A stretch of 33,885 bases of DNA, taken from the NCBI GenBank assembly GCA_046482825.1, contig JAWOEI010000083.1:1-33885 (forward strand), written 5' to 3'. Positions 5,629 to 14,402 of this stretch are shown piece after piece. The stretch's first letter is position 1, and each line of letters starts with the position of its first letter. The notes beneath the pieces are model-generated. The model did not search any database and was not told the origin of the DNA. It worked only from the letters and a program-made list of their open reading frames with translations. Source of the stretch: M55B167 sp046482825 (GTDB lineage Bacteria; Verrucomicrobiota; Kiritimatiellia; RFP12; UBA1067). Made by a program: the position numbers and the translations under genes.

Positions 5629-7560
5629 TCACGGTGCGGTCATCCCCATACGCAGAACAGGCAGAATTTCCTGACGAAGTGTTGTATCAAGATCAAAAAG
5701 GGCGAACCCCGGACACCCATATTGTCTGACGACATTAATCTGATCGATCACATCAGCCGCATTCAAACGGCTTTCATTAGCGGTAACTCCTATACCGGGA
5801 ATCACTCTCAAACGCTGTTTGCGTGTACGGCACTGCGCCTCTACCCATTCATTGAAACTGGACAGGTCTTCCGTGTAGTTCATAGGAACAACATAATCGA
5901 CCAGATCAATATCCAGCCACGATTCCCAATCCTGCCCCACTGCAGCCAGACACGAAGGATACTTTCCGAACACTGCAGCACTGAGTGTTTTCCCTGAAGC
6001 ATTCCTGTTTATTGTGCGTCGTGAAGCATTGACAAACATTGAAACCTGCTGTGCCCGCCAACCGGCAAACGCGCTGTGCCTGATTCCGCCTGGTTTTACA
6101 TCAAAGGGCCAGCTGGAAACTTTTTTCCCTGTGGCGCTTTCAAACTGTCTGCGGCTTCTCAATCCGAGTGAACCATTGAAATCCGGATAACGCACAAAGT
6201 CCAGATGCACGCCCGAAACCGCATACCGGTTGATCATTTCCTCTACAGCCTTGACAAGATAGTTCCTGACTTCAGGAACAGCGGGATCCAGCCACCGCGC
6301 AGTCCTGCCTCCGGGAAGTTCGAGCAGCCAGCCCCGTTTACGGAACACAGCAAGCCTGTCAGCCGTAGCACGCTCCGTTGAAAAACACAGCATCCATGCA
6401 TGAACACGCAGCCCGAGGGGACGGGCAGCACTGAGACATTGCCTCAGCTGATCACCGTACTCATCAAACAGAGAGGAACGCGGAAGAACCCTGCTGTCAT
6501 AATAGGCGAAACCGCAACCGGCAACGTTAACATAAATATCGGTTATTCCTGCATTTTTCAGCAATTCACACGTCAGCTTCCAGTTACCCGGGTAAAGCCC
6601 CATACCGGAATGATCCCAAACCGCCCGGATTTCGTCTTTACGGGAATCCTGCATAATCCCGTACAGCTCCCAGGTTCTGGAACGGAGATCATCAGCAGCC
6701 TTCCATGCTCTGAAACCTGCACGAGCATCTATCAGAGATTCGGCCTGCTTTTCTGTAGCAAGCAAAGCTGCGGCGGCCTTCTGTGCACGCCTGCGACGTG
6801 CCGGATTTTCGAGCTGGTCAGCCAGCTGGGCCATACCTTCAGCCCCTCCCGCACCCCCTGTTGCGACGGCTTCCTTCATAATCCTCTTTGAAGCGGGAAG
6901 CCACAGAGAGCTGTCGTAGGAGGCTGCCAAAGCCAGCAGCATCTGCCCCTTGGCTTCAGCATCACCATCCGCTAACAGGACATGTGTCATCCAGTAACCC
7001 GAATCGGATTTCAGCCAGGCAGGCTCGGTGCGGGTTCCTTTTCTATCATGCCACCAGGCGACAATCTCGGATTTACCGGCAACAGGAGCCATCAGAATCA
7101 GGCTGTTGGAACTTTGCTGAATTTTCAGAGGAACCCCGGGAACAGCACCTGAAACAAAATGCATTGATGCCCACCTGCCATCCGAGCGGGGTCCCTGATA
7201 CCCCAGATTATTCATTCCCATAATTTCCGCAAGTCTTGCGGAGTCGGAATAGAAAACAATAAGTTTCCCGCCTTTGCTGATAAAGGAGCTTAGCAATGCA
7301 AGTCTTTCGGCATCAGGACGGGAAACGTAAACAAGTACAGCAAGTCTGGAATTGCGTAAAGCTTCTTCCATGTTACGGTCATCACTGATGCGGCAGTTTA
7401 CTCCGAAGCCTTTATACCAGCGCTCGACATGAAGAGCGAGAGCCCTAGCAAAACCGCGTTCACCGTCAGGCACAGAATCATATCCATGTATAACCGAAAC
7501 AAACGCGGAAGCAGTCTGAATACAAAACACAGAACACAAAATAATAATTGATTTCAGCAT
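5629..7560 (-). CDS. Secreted GHL10/DUF187-type glycoside hydrolase-like protein
   Basis: About 643 residues from the preferred ATG at 7560; the reading frame also allows a TTG start at 7590. The ATG start gives a clean signal peptide (MLKSIIILCSVFCIQTASA) and has an AAAGGGGG site upstream. The first 200 mature residues look like a Rossmann-type glutamine-amidotransferase/ThuA-like fold (SFISKGGKLIVFYSDS), followed by a helical linker. From about residue 305 comes the GHL10 barrel of the YngK type: RAVWDHSGMGLYPGNW, LKNAGITDIYVNVAG, RPLGLRVHAWMLCF, VSGVHLDFVRYPDF and VDYVVPMNYTEDL. The family is thought to act on cell-wall or other glycans; the substrate is unknown. It lies downstream of the DRTGG/HATPase genes and converges with pdxA. 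Confidence 0.8.
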   Translation of the reverse strand: MLKSIIILCSVFCIQTASAFVSVIHGYDSVPDGERGFARALALHVERWYKGFGVNCRISDDRNMEEALRNSRLAVLVYVSRPDAERLALLSSFISKGGKLIVFYSDSARLAEIMGMNNLGYQGPRSDGRWASMHFVSGAVPGVPLKIQQSSNSLILMAPVAGKSEIVAWWHDRKGTRTEPAWLKSDSGYWMTHVLLADGDAEAKGQMLLALAASYDSSLWLPASKRIMKEAVATGGAGGAEGMAQLADQLENPARRRRAQKAAAALLATEKQAESLIDARAGFRAWKAADDLRSRTWELYGIMQDSRKDEIRAVWDHSGMGLYPGNWKLTCELLKNAGITDIYVNVAGCGFAYYDSRVLPRSSLFDEYGDQLRQCLSAARPLGLRVHAWMLCFSTERATADRLAVFRKRGWLLELPGGRTARWLDPAVPEVRNYLVKAVEEMINRYAVSGVHLDFVRYPDFNGSLGLRSRRQFESATGKKVSSWPFDVKPGGIRHSAFAGWRAQQVSMFVNASRRTINRNASGKTLSAAVFGKYPSCLAAVGQDWESWLDIDLVDYVVPMNYTEDLSSFNEWVEAQCRTRKQRLRVIPGIGVTANESRLNAADVIDQINVVRQYGCPGFALFDLDTTLRQEILPVLRMGMTAP

Positions 7561-7614
7561 AAACCGGGCGGATCCCCCTTTACGAAACAAAATTCCACTT
7601 TTTGCGATGCATGA

Positions 7615-7947
7615 TTATCCGTACAGTAATTTTCCTATCCTGCAGCTCAGAGTGAATTGATCATCATCAGAACGCAGCAATGCGACACCTTCTCCGGCGG
7701 CAAGCTTTTTCATATCATCAGGCACATCTCTGTTGTGCGCGATAACGATAGCCCGCGCCCCGACGAGAGTCGAAACAGCCACTGTATTCCTGTGATTCTG
7801 AATCGTGATTAAAATGGAATCTTCCGGACAATGCCCCATAACATCACTCAGCAGATCAGACGTGTACGCCCTGCTGACCTGCATATCCTTTCCCGGAAGA
7901 CACACAACCTTCAGGCTGCAATCTTTTATAATGTTTTGAAGTTTCAT
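7615..7947 (-). CDS. DRTGG-domain protein, copy 1
   Basis: A 110-residue protein resembling stand-alone DRTGG domains: an N-terminal beta strand, then AYTSDLLSDVMGHCPEDSILITIQ, a helix and strand AVSTLVGARAIVIAHNRDVPDDMKKLAAGEGVALL, and a short C-terminal helix. This fold is known from stand-alone proteins and from linkers in phosphotransacetylase-like proteins, and its ligand is uncertain. The ATG overlaps the stop of the CBS-HATPase gene by 4 nt (ATGA), implying translational coupling and joint function. It is paralogous in layout to the gene at 9113-9448. No catalytic motif is visible. Confidence 0.72.
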   Translation of the reverse strand: MKLQNIIKDCSLKVVCLPGKDMQVSRAYTSDLLSDVMGHCPEDSILITIQNHRNTVAVSTLVGARAIVIAHNRDVPDDMKKLAAGEGVALLRSDDDQFTLSCRIGKLLYG

Positions 7948-8915
7948 CTGCTATCCCGCTTAGAGCTGGCAAATATCACCGCTTTTGCAATCGTACCTGA
8001 ACCCGGTTGAGATTCAATGTCAAACTCATCAGCAACCCGTTTAACATTAACCAGTCCCATACCGGCTCCGAAGCCTAGCGAGCGTATCCACTCATTAGCA
8101 GTAGAAGTTCCATCCCGGCAGGCCCACTCCACATCGGTGATTCCCGGACCAGAATCCCTGGCGATGATTTCAGCACGGCCGTTGGACAACTGCCAGGAAA
8201 GCACACCGCCATCAGAGTGAACACAGAGATTAATCTCCAGCTCATACGCCGCAACCGCTATGCGGCGGATAACCTTTGACGGAAATTTTTTTTCTTTCAG
8301 AAGCTTTTTGATTTTGTTGGCAGCCTTGCCGGCATTCTCAAAATCATATTTACTGACTGGAAACTCACGCAGCACATAGAGACTGAACGGACCTTCCGGA
8401 ACTTTGTTGTGAATTGACTCATTCTCCAGACGGTTCAATTCATGTGTCATTTCCAGCAGAAGAGCCCGGTTGATATCCCGTTGACATATAATTCCGACAA
8501 GCTTCTGCTCGCGGTTGATCACAGGAAAACGTCCGTAATGGTATTTATCAAAATAGCGCAACGCAAAAGACAGGGGCATATCATCTTCAAGAACTACCAG
8601 CTTGGTTGACATATACTTCTGGCACGGCTCATCAATATAACCGCCTTCAAATGCCCGGATGATATCGTTTATACTGACCAGTCCCAGAAAACGTCCACCT
8701 TCCTTGACCGGCACACCGCTGATCTTTTTCTCTTTCATCAACCGCTGTGCCTCGCGCAGAGGATCTGCTCTTTCAACAGCCGCAAGTTTGCTGGTCATCA
8801 CATCACGCACTTTCAGGCGCTGAATCATCTCTATCAAAACCAGAGGTTCCGTATTCTGATCAGCTATACCCGCAGTCCGGCTGTTACCGACATTCCTTTT
8901 AATCTCTTTTTTCAT
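7944..8915 (-). CDS. CBS-pair plus HATPase (anti-sigma-type) fusion regulator
   Basis: A 323-residue cytosolic protein. Residues about 34-155 are two CBS motifs (VRDVMTSKLAAVERADPL and GVPVKEGGRFLGLVSINDI, then YMSTKLVVLEDDMPLSFAL and GRFPVINREQKLVGIICQRDI), which usually bind adenine nucleotides. Residues about 185-318 are a GHKL ATPase of RsbW/anti-sigma size. The N-box is ELEINLCVH, G1 is DSGPGI, and G2 is SLGFGAGMGLVNVK, a form typical of HATPases next to DRTGG genes. No His-phosphotransfer domain or transmembrane segment is seen, so it is likely a serine-kinase-type or anti-sigma switch. The ATG at 8915 has no clear ribosome binding site; an internal Met at 8828 is possible. Confidence 0.82.
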   Translation of the reverse strand: MKKEIKRNVGNSRTAGIADQNTEPLVLIEMIQRLKVRDVMTSKLAAVERADPLREAQRLMKEKKISGVPVKEGGRFLGLVSINDIIRAFEGGYIDEPCQKYMSTKLVVLEDDMPLSFALRYFDKYHYGRFPVINREQKLVGIICQRDINRALLLEMTHELNRLENESIHNKVPEGPFSLYVLREFPVSKYDFENAGKAANKIKKLLKEKKFPSKVIRRIAVAAYELEINLCVHSDGGVLSWQLSNGRAEIIARDSGPGITDVEWACRDGTSTANEWIRSLGFGAGMGLVNVKRVADEFDIESQPGSGTIAKAVIFASSKRDSR

Positions 8916-8991
8916 AGCTGTTGCAGTTGTAAAAAATTAAGCAAATAATTGCTGGCAGCCTAGACATCTTCTGAAGGTCAGAACTCATAAA

Positions 8992-9007
8992 CAGGCGGAA
9001 ACGCCTG
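8992..9007. other. Hairpin in the gap before the CBS-HATPase gene
   Basis: CAGGCG-GAAA-CGCCTG forms a 6-bp stem. On the minus strand it is followed by TTTATG, a poor T tract, so at most a partial terminator between the two cistrons. A second inverted pair, GGGATA/TATCCC, spans about 9023-9058. The rest of 8916-9112 shows no gene. Confidence 0.4.
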
Positions 9008-9112
9008 ACAAACACCGCAAACCGGGATACATATTCTCCTGTTAAACCGGAATATCCCACGCTATATAGTGAACGGTAATGTAATCATACGAGCATGACA
9101 AAAAGGATCCCG

Positions 9113-9448
9113 TCAATCTTTCAGTGCCTCGTACATGGCAACGCAGGCATCATATTTGGAAAGCCCGCAGGTCATCAGGGTCATTCCAAGATCTTCCGCA
9201 ACACCAACCATTGAAGACGGCAGGGACTTCCCGTTTACAACAACCACGCCTACCGCGCCGATAATCTGAGCTGTGCGCAGAACCTGATCGCTTGCAAGGG
9301 ATGTCAGCAGGAGAATATTATCATCATCCACCAGCAGAACATCACTCATCAGGTCAGAGGCGACAACATGCCGTATATTATCATTTGCCGCATCTCCTTC
9401 AAAAAGAACATCGGTTTTCAAAATCTTCACTGCCTCTAAAACTGTCAT
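9113..9448 (-). CDS. DRTGG-domain protein, copy 2
   Basis: A 111-residue single-domain protein of the DRTGG type. It has MTVLEAVKILKTDVLFEGD, then HVVASDLMSDVLLVDDDNILLLTSL, QVLRTAQIIGAVGVVVVNGK and a closing EDLGMTLMTCGLSKYDACVAMYEAL segment. The S-D-LMSDV element and the following strand-helix-strand match the paralogue at 7615-7947, so the two are probably a duplicated pair around the CBS-HATPase regulator. The ATG has a strong AGGAAAGGA ribosome binding site, and an extended -10 promoter lies about 65 nt upstream. The biochemical role is unknown. Confidence 0.75.
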   Translation of the reverse strand: MTVLEAVKILKTDVLFEGDAANDNIRHVVASDLMSDVLLVDDDNILLLTSLASDQVLRTAQIIGAVGVVVVNGKSLPSSMVGVAEDLGMTLMTCGLSKYDACVAMYEALKD

Positions 9449-9512
9449 AAAATCCTTTCCTGTCCGGGAAAACCATCAAAGGCCCGACTGCCCCTGATCT
9501 ACGGCGTTTCAT

Positions 9513-9539
9513 ATTATATCAGCACCACCGGTGTGTAAA
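9513..9539 (-). promoter_or_regulatory. Extended -10 promoter of the DRTGG/HATPase operon
   Basis: On the minus strand TTTACA (9534-9539) is followed after 15 nt by a perfect TATAAT (9513-9518), preceded by TG one base away (extended -10). The spacer contains the 8-bp palindrome CACCGGTG (9526-9533), a candidate operator. Confidence 0.6.
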
Positions 9540-9656
9540 CATCAAACTTCTTTTTCGGTTTCTGTTCGGGCACATTTCATTTTCAGCACCATCAGCACCA
9601 CGGCCCATAAAGCGACAGGGAGCTCTCATCCTATTCCCTTTTTCCTAAAAACAGGT

Positions 9657-10598
9657 TTACCCCTTCAACACATCCGCGGCCCGCTTCAAATCTTTCCGCA
9701 CCTGTCCGACCAGCTTTTCCGATGAATCAAATTTCTTTTCCCCGCGAATAAAAGCAACAAAAGAAACGATAATATTCTGTCCGTATATTTCTTCATCAAA
9801 ATCGAAAAGATGCGTCTCCAGCACAATTTCATCAGGCGATGTATCGGCAAAAGTGGGACGGACTCCCAGATTAGCGGCGCCTCCGTAGACAGATGCGCCG
9901 ATTTTGACCCTGACCGCATAAACCCCACATGGAGGAAGAAGATCCACATCAGGAATGATATTGGCTGTCGCCATTTTAAGACGGTTGCCTATGCCTCTCC
10001 CGGCGACAACTGTTCCATGAACTGAATACTTCCGCCCCAGCATATTGTTAACCTCTTCCAGACGGCCCTCCCTGATTGCACAGCGAATACGCGTACTGGA
10101 AATTTCGACCCCTTTGAAATCGGCATAAGGAACAACCGCCACATCAAAACCGTATTCTTTGCCGAATCCTGCAAGCAATGCCGGAGTACCCGCCGCATAT
10201 CTGCCGAACCGCCAGTTGTCACCGCAACAGATTTCAACAATACCAACACTACCCTTCACATCTCCGCAAAGCCACCTGACAAATTCTTCAGGTGACTGAT
10301 CTGCAATTTCCGCATTGAATTCAACTAGAAGCACACCATCTATTCCCAGTTCGCAAAAAAGATCAAGACGCTCTTCGGTTGTACTGAGAAGCCGCGGCCT
10401 TTTATAAGGCGCCAGAAAACTAAGAGGATGCCGGTCAAATGTCATTACCCAGGCTTCACCGCTGTTCTCCTCCGCACGTTTCACCGCGCTAAGAATCACT
10501 TCCTGATGCCCTCGGTGCACACCATCGAAAAAACCGACCGCCAGCACAACGGACTTGCTCATGCTTCTGAGTTCGGAAGGTGTGGAAACAACTTTCAT
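9657..10598 (-). CDS. ribF: Bifunctional riboflavin kinase / FAD synthetase
   Basis: RibF phosphorylates riboflavin to FMN and adenylates FMN to FAD. The 313-residue length is typical. The N-terminal nucleotidyltransferase domain carries GFFDGVHRGHQ (22-32) and EISSTRIR (the ISSTxxR motif). The C-terminal kinase domain carries VVAGRGIGNRLKMATANI, a variant of the usual GxxxGxPTANI loop (Met-Ala in place of the usual Pro region), then GVYAV and GAANLGVRPTF, and the acid ETHLFDFDEEIYG. It is the last gene of the nusA-infB-rbfA-truB operon, a common position, 18 nt after truB. Riboflavin biosynthesis genes are not in view and no FMN riboswitch was seen. Confidence 0.96.
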   Translation of the reverse strand: MKVVSTPSELRSMSKSVVLAVGFFDGVHRGHQEVILSAVKRAEENSGEAWVMTFDRHPLSFLAPYKRPRLLSTTEERLDLFCELGIDGVLLVEFNAEIADQSPEEFVRWLCGDVKGSVGIVEICCGDNWRFGRYAAGTPALLAGFGKEYGFDVAVVPYADFKGVEISSTRIRCAIREGRLEEVNNMLGRKYSVHGTVVAGRGIGNRLKMATANIIPDVDLLPPCGVYAVRVKIGASVYGGAANLGVRPTFADTSPDEIVLETHLFDFDEEIYGQNIIVSFVAFIRGEKKFDSSEKLVGQVRKDLKRAADVLKG

Positions 10599-10616
10599 GT
10601 GAGTAAAATCAAGGTA

Positions 10617-11405
10617 TCAGCCTGTGACCCCTGAGGGAGGCTGAAGACAACCGTCCGCTGCGGCAAACTGAGCATAGGGGAGAATGCGTTCATTCAGATC
10701 AGAAAGAGACCACTCCCTGATCTCTTCCAGGGGAAAGGCATCTGCAACATTAAATTCACCCGAGGCATTACGGCGGAGATTTTGCAATGAAGCACCACAC
10801 CCCAGCTCCCGACCGATATCATGCGCCAATGTGCGCACATAGGTGCCCTTGGTACAGATAACTTCAAAAAAGACAGAAGGAGGCGTCCATTCGGTTATAA
10901 CGAAACGGAAGATATGAACAAAACGTTTTTTCCGTTCAACCACCTGCCCTTTACGGGCCATTTTATAAAGAGGCACACCCTTAACTTTGATTGCTGAAAC
11001 CATGGGCGGCGTCTGAAAAATGTCGCCGCATAAATCCTTCATAGCCTTTTCAACATCATCCCGAGAAACATGATCACACGGCTTTTCCTCCAGCACCTCG
11101 CCATCACAGTCCTGTGTAGTCGTGGTCCGGCCGAGTCTGATTTCACCGATATAGGTTTTGTCGCCGCCCATAACTTTAGAGGAAAGCTTGGTTCCTTTAC
11201 CCAGGAGTATTACCAGCAGACCGGTGGCGTTGGGATCAAGTGTTCCGCCATGACCGACCTTTCTGAGTTGAAATCCACGCCGGACGGCATTAACCACATC
11301 GTGTGAAGTACATCCACTGGGCTTATCCACAAGTAAAAGGCCGTCTCTGCACTCGTTATAACTCTTTATCTTCTTCAAAAGTATCACCCTTTTCTTCAGA
11401 ATCAT
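10617..11405 (-). CDS. truB: tRNA pseudouridine-55 synthase
   Basis: TruB isomerises U55 in the T-loop of tRNAs. Motifs are clear: GLLLVDKPSGCTSHDVV, GHGGTLDPNATGLL with the catalytic Asp, VSAIKVKGVPLYKMAR and CTKGTYVRTLAHDIG. Length is 262 residues from the ATG at 11405, which overlaps rbfA by 50 nt. A TTG at 11378 with AAAAGGG upstream would give a 253-residue protein beginning just before the conserved domain and a shorter 23-nt overlap, so the true start is uncertain. The C-terminal PUA region is short. Operon partner of rbfA and ribF. Confidence 0.95.
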   Translation of the reverse strand: MILKKRVILLKKIKSYNECRDGLLLVDKPSGCTSHDVVNAVRRGFQLRKVGHGGTLDPNATGLLVILLGKGTKLSSKVMGGDKTYIGEIRLGRTTTTQDCDGEVLEEKPCDHVSRDDVEKAMKDLCGDIFQTPPMVSAIKVKGVPLYKMARKGQVVERKKRFVHIFRFVITEWTPPSVFFEVICTKGTYVRTLAHDIGRELGCGASLQNLRRNASGEFNVADAFPLEEIREWSLSDLNERILPYAQFAAADGCLQPPSGVTG

Positions 11406-11748
11406 CTTTCATGCGGGAGAGAATATCAAGCACATGATCACCCTTTTCAAGAGACAGGTCTAATTTAAACTGCAACCGCGGCGTATATTTCAGCTTGAGA
11501 TCCCGATTGATTACTGCCTGCAGATCCTTCGCCTTTCGAGAGAGCCGGTTGATCATACGGCCGCGTTCCTCGTCATGTCCGAATATGGAAACCCTAACAA
11601 TGGCATTGCGCAGATTCGAAGCGCAGTTGACTTCCGTAACCGTAACAGATCCCAGATCAAAATCCTCGCCGGCAAATACCTGATAAAGAGCCTCACCGAT
11701 TTCACGACGCAACAGAGAATTGACACGATCAAGACGTTTCACAGACAT
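11356..11748 (-). CDS. rbfA: 30S ribosome-binding factor A
   Basis: RbfA helps 16S rRNA 5'-end maturation and late 30S assembly. It is a 130-residue single KH-like domain protein with SVKRLDRVNSLLRREIGEAL at the start, FDLGSVTVTEVNCASNLRNAIVRVSIFG in the middle and RLQFKLDLSLEKGDHVLDIL near the end, all typical. The C-terminal tail is acidic (EEKGDTFEEDKEL). A strong AGGAGG lies 6 nt before the ATG. It follows infB after a 167-nt gap and overlaps truB. Confidence 0.95.
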   Translation of the reverse strand: MSVKRLDRVNSLLRREIGEALYQVFAGEDFDLGSVTVTEVNCASNLRNAIVRVSIFGHDEERGRMINRLSRKAKDLQAVINRDLKLKYTPRLQFKLDLSLEKGDHVLDILSRMKDDSEEKGDTFEEDKEL

Positions 11749-11849
11749 AAAAAACCTCCTGTTCAGGGTGCAGACAGAAATATATAACAGAAATCGGCAC
11801 AGGGCTGAAATATCTGCCGGAGCACACCTTATTTTGTTTCAGCCGGTAG

Positions 11850-11868
11850 TTCCGGCGCATTACCGGAA
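11850..11868. other. Inverted repeat in the infB-rbfA gap
   Basis: TTCCGG-CGCATTA-CCGGAA forms a 6-bp stem with a 7-nt loop, inside a stretch with several more CCGG-containing words (about 11816-11884). There is no T tract and no reading frame of note in this 167-nt gap. It may be an RNA processing or stability structure inside the operon. Confidence 0.4.
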
Positions 11869-11915
11869 TCGGCATCCGGATACTCCGTTTTCCGCAGACG
11901 AAACCGTTCTCCCGC

Positions 11916-14396
11916 CTACAAGGTCCGAGGCAGCTCCTCCTGAACATAACACTCGACGATATCACCTTCAGCAAAGCCTTCAAAACCGTTAAAGAGTATC
12001 CCGCACTCCTGAGAGCCTGATATCTCGGTTACCTCCTGCTGGAAGTGCTTGAGCACAGCAAGGGTACCCTCAAAGATAACTTTATCTCCCCTCTTTATGC
12101 GGAACCTTCCGTTTTTCAACAGAGAGCCGTCAAGCATCTGGCAACCGGCGACACGCCCGGTTTTGCCTATATTGAAGATAGCACGGATTTCCGCATGTCC
12201 CTTGACAACCTCCTTGAATTCAGGCGAAAGCAGATTAAGCATACGCTGAATTACAAACTCCATAAGCTCATATATAATTCTGAAGGTACTGATCCGCACA
12301 CTGTCATGACGCGCCATCTGCTGCACACCGGTCTCTGTGCCCACATTGAAACCTACAATCACAGCGGAACCGGCGGCAGCTTTGTTTACATCTGTAGCGG
12401 ATATATTGCCGATGCCGCTGGAAATAATATTCAGCGAAACCTTATCGCTTTTAATCTCTTTGAAAGCCTCGATAATAGCCTCGAGCGACCCCTGTGTATC
12501 AGCCTTTACAATAACCGGCTGTTCCCTTTTAGTGTCGCCGGTAATCATCATCATAGCCTCAAGCGACTTAGGTTTTGCCGTTGCAAGCTGGGCCATCTTA
12601 TTGGATTCGGCCGCTTCAGCAGCCAGCGTACGGGCTCGTTTTTCATTAAGCATCACCCGGAACCGGGCTCCGGCTTCAGGCACACCTGAAAGTCCCATGC
12701 ATTTAACCGCAGTGGAAGGTCCAGCGGATTTCACCTTGCGGCCACGGTCATTAATGAGTCCGCGAAGCTTGCCGAAATACTCTCCGCAGAGCAGAACATC
12801 ACCGACATTTAGCGTGCCGCCCTGGACCAGCAATGTTGCTGTGGGACCGAGCCCCTGCTCAAGTTGCGCCTCAACAATAACGCCGTCTGCACGACGGTCC
12901 GGATTAGCCATCAGCTCCAACATATCAGACTGAAGGAGAATCATCTCAAGCAGGTGATCCAGACCTGTTCCGGTCTGTGCTGAAACCTCAACGGTAATAA
13001 CATCGCCACCCCACTCCTCGGGGGTCAACCCTTCAGCCTGCAGCATCTGACGTACTTTATCGGGCTGCGCATCAGGCAAATCGCATTTGTTGATAGCAAC
13101 CATAATCTGCACACCGGCAGCCTGCGCATGTCTGATAGCCTCACGGGTCTGCGGCATGATACCGTCATCGGCGGCGATAATAATCACAGCGATATCGGTC
13201 ATATTGGCGCCGCGTTCTCTCATAGAGGAAAAAGCAGCATGCCCGGGAGTATCCAGAAAAGTGATCTTGCGACCATTAACCTCAAGCGTATAAGCTCCCA
13301 TGTGCTGTGTAATTCCTCCGGCTTCACCAGATGCAACCCTGGCATTGCGGATACGATCCATAAGCGAGGTTTTACCATGATCAACGTGTCCGAGGAAAGT
13401 GACCACCGGAGGACGAAGAACCATCTCTTCTATCTTATCGTCCGGAATCTGATCATCATCTGCTTCGCTCTTGAGCTGCGGCTTGCGCTCACTTGAGCGT
13501 TTCTGGCGTTCCAGTTCTATCTTGAAACCGTATTTATCAGTAAGTTTGGTTGCGACATCCAGCTCAATACGCTCGTTTATCGAAACAAGCATATTCATCT
13601 GCATCAGATCGGCAATCAGACGGTTGGGCCGGAGTCCCATACGTTCCGCAAGATCTTTCAGCACCACCGCGCCGCGAAGAGTAATAATGCGATCGGGCGA
13701 GACAGTCTTCCCGGTGTTAACAGCGGGCTTAGGGCTGGTTTTAGCAACAGGCTGCGACGGCACACTGCGGGCCTCACCTCTGCTGGCGGGCGGCTTCCGG
13801 TTCTCAGCTCCCCTCTGCATAACACGGCGTTCAGCGATATTCTTCCCGGAAACGGGCTTTTTCTGCGCAGCAGCCGGTTTCGACGCCGGTTTCGTGGCAG
13901 GTTTTTCACGTTCCGGAACTTTCACTTCAACCGGTTTTTCAATCTTCTTTTCGGGAACCGGTTCCGGACTGGCAATCTCCTGCGTTTCAACCGGTTCAGA
14001 TTCGCGTTCTTCTGCAGCGGTTTCAACGGCACCGCCGCTTTGCTCTTCCGACGGTTTCCCGGATTCAGCCGGAACCGGTGTTTTGCCTCGCAGCAAAGCA
14101 TCCATTTCCAAAGCCTTATCCCTGTGCTCTCTGAGGGCAGCAGTTTCACCAGCGCTTTTATCAAGAAACCGTTCGACAACAGCCTTCAGTTTTCTTTCCC
14201 GACGCTCGACACGTTCAGCGATATCTTTTTCAATATCCTGAGGTGAGCGTTTATTCAACACAGACTGCAACTGCTTAACCTCGTCATCATCCAGTTCGGT
14301 CAATGGTGAATAGGCTTCTATATCAAGCTCTTCAGCCTGTCTTATCACCTCAAAAATCGAGGTTTGAGCTCTGTTGGCAAGTTCACATACTCTCAT
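11916..14396 (-). CDS. infB: Translation initiation factor IF-2
   Basis: IF-2 is the GTPase that places fMet-tRNA on the 30S subunit and promotes subunit joining. It has 826 residues: an N-terminal IF2_N segment (CELANRAQTSIFEVIRQAEEL), a charged linker rich in Pro/Lys/Glu (about 105-235), a second IF2_N-type module (about 238-290), then the GTPase with GHVDHGKT (336-343), DTPGHAAF and NKCDLP, followed by domains II-IV with VIVKADTQGSLEAI and IFNIGKTGRVAGCQMLDG. The ATG at 14396 is 6 nt after the nusA stop. It is the second gene of the nusA operon. Confidence 0.97.
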   Translation of the reverse strand: MRVCELANRAQTSIFEVIRQAEELDIEAYSPLTELDDDEVKQLQSVLNKRSPQDIEKDIAERVERRERKLKAVVERFLDKSAGETAALREHRDKALEMDALLRGKTPVPAESGKPSEEQSGGAVETAAEERESEPVETQEIASPEPVPEKKIEKPVEVKVPEREKPATKPASKPAAAQKKPVSGKNIAERRVMQRGAENRKPPASRGEARSVPSQPVAKTSPKPAVNTGKTVSPDRIITLRGAVVLKDLAERMGLRPNRLIADLMQMNMLVSINERIELDVATKLTDKYGFKIELERQKRSSERKPQLKSEADDDQIPDDKIEEMVLRPPVVTFLGHVDHGKTSLMDRIRNARVASGEAGGITQHMGAYTLEVNGRKITFLDTPGHAAFSSMRERGANMTDIAVIIIAADDGIMPQTREAIRHAQAAGVQIMVAINKCDLPDAQPDKVRQMLQAEGLTPEEWGGDVITVEVSAQTGTGLDHLLEMILLQSDMLELMANPDRRADGVIVEAQLEQGLGPTATLLVQGGTLNVGDVLLCGEYFGKLRGLINDRGRKVKSAGPSTAVKCMGLSGVPEAGARFRVMLNEKRARTLAAEAAESNKMAQLATAKPKSLEAMMMITGDTKREQPVIVKADTQGSLEAIIEAFKEIKSDKVSLNIISSGIGNISATDVNKAAAGSAVIVGFNVGTETGVQQMARHDSVRISTFRIIYELMEFVIQRMLNLLSPEFKEVVKGHAEIRAIFNIGKTGRVAGCQMLDGSLLKNGRFRIKRGDKVIFEGTLAVLKHFQQEVTEISGSQECGILFNGFEGFAEGDIVECYVQEELPRTL

Positions 14397-14402
14397 AGCT
14401 GT

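Noticed and set aside
11749..11915. Possible small gene between infB and rbfA
   Set aside because: Frames here lack a start with ribosome binding site and protein-like composition; the stretch is rich in CCGG inverted repeats instead.
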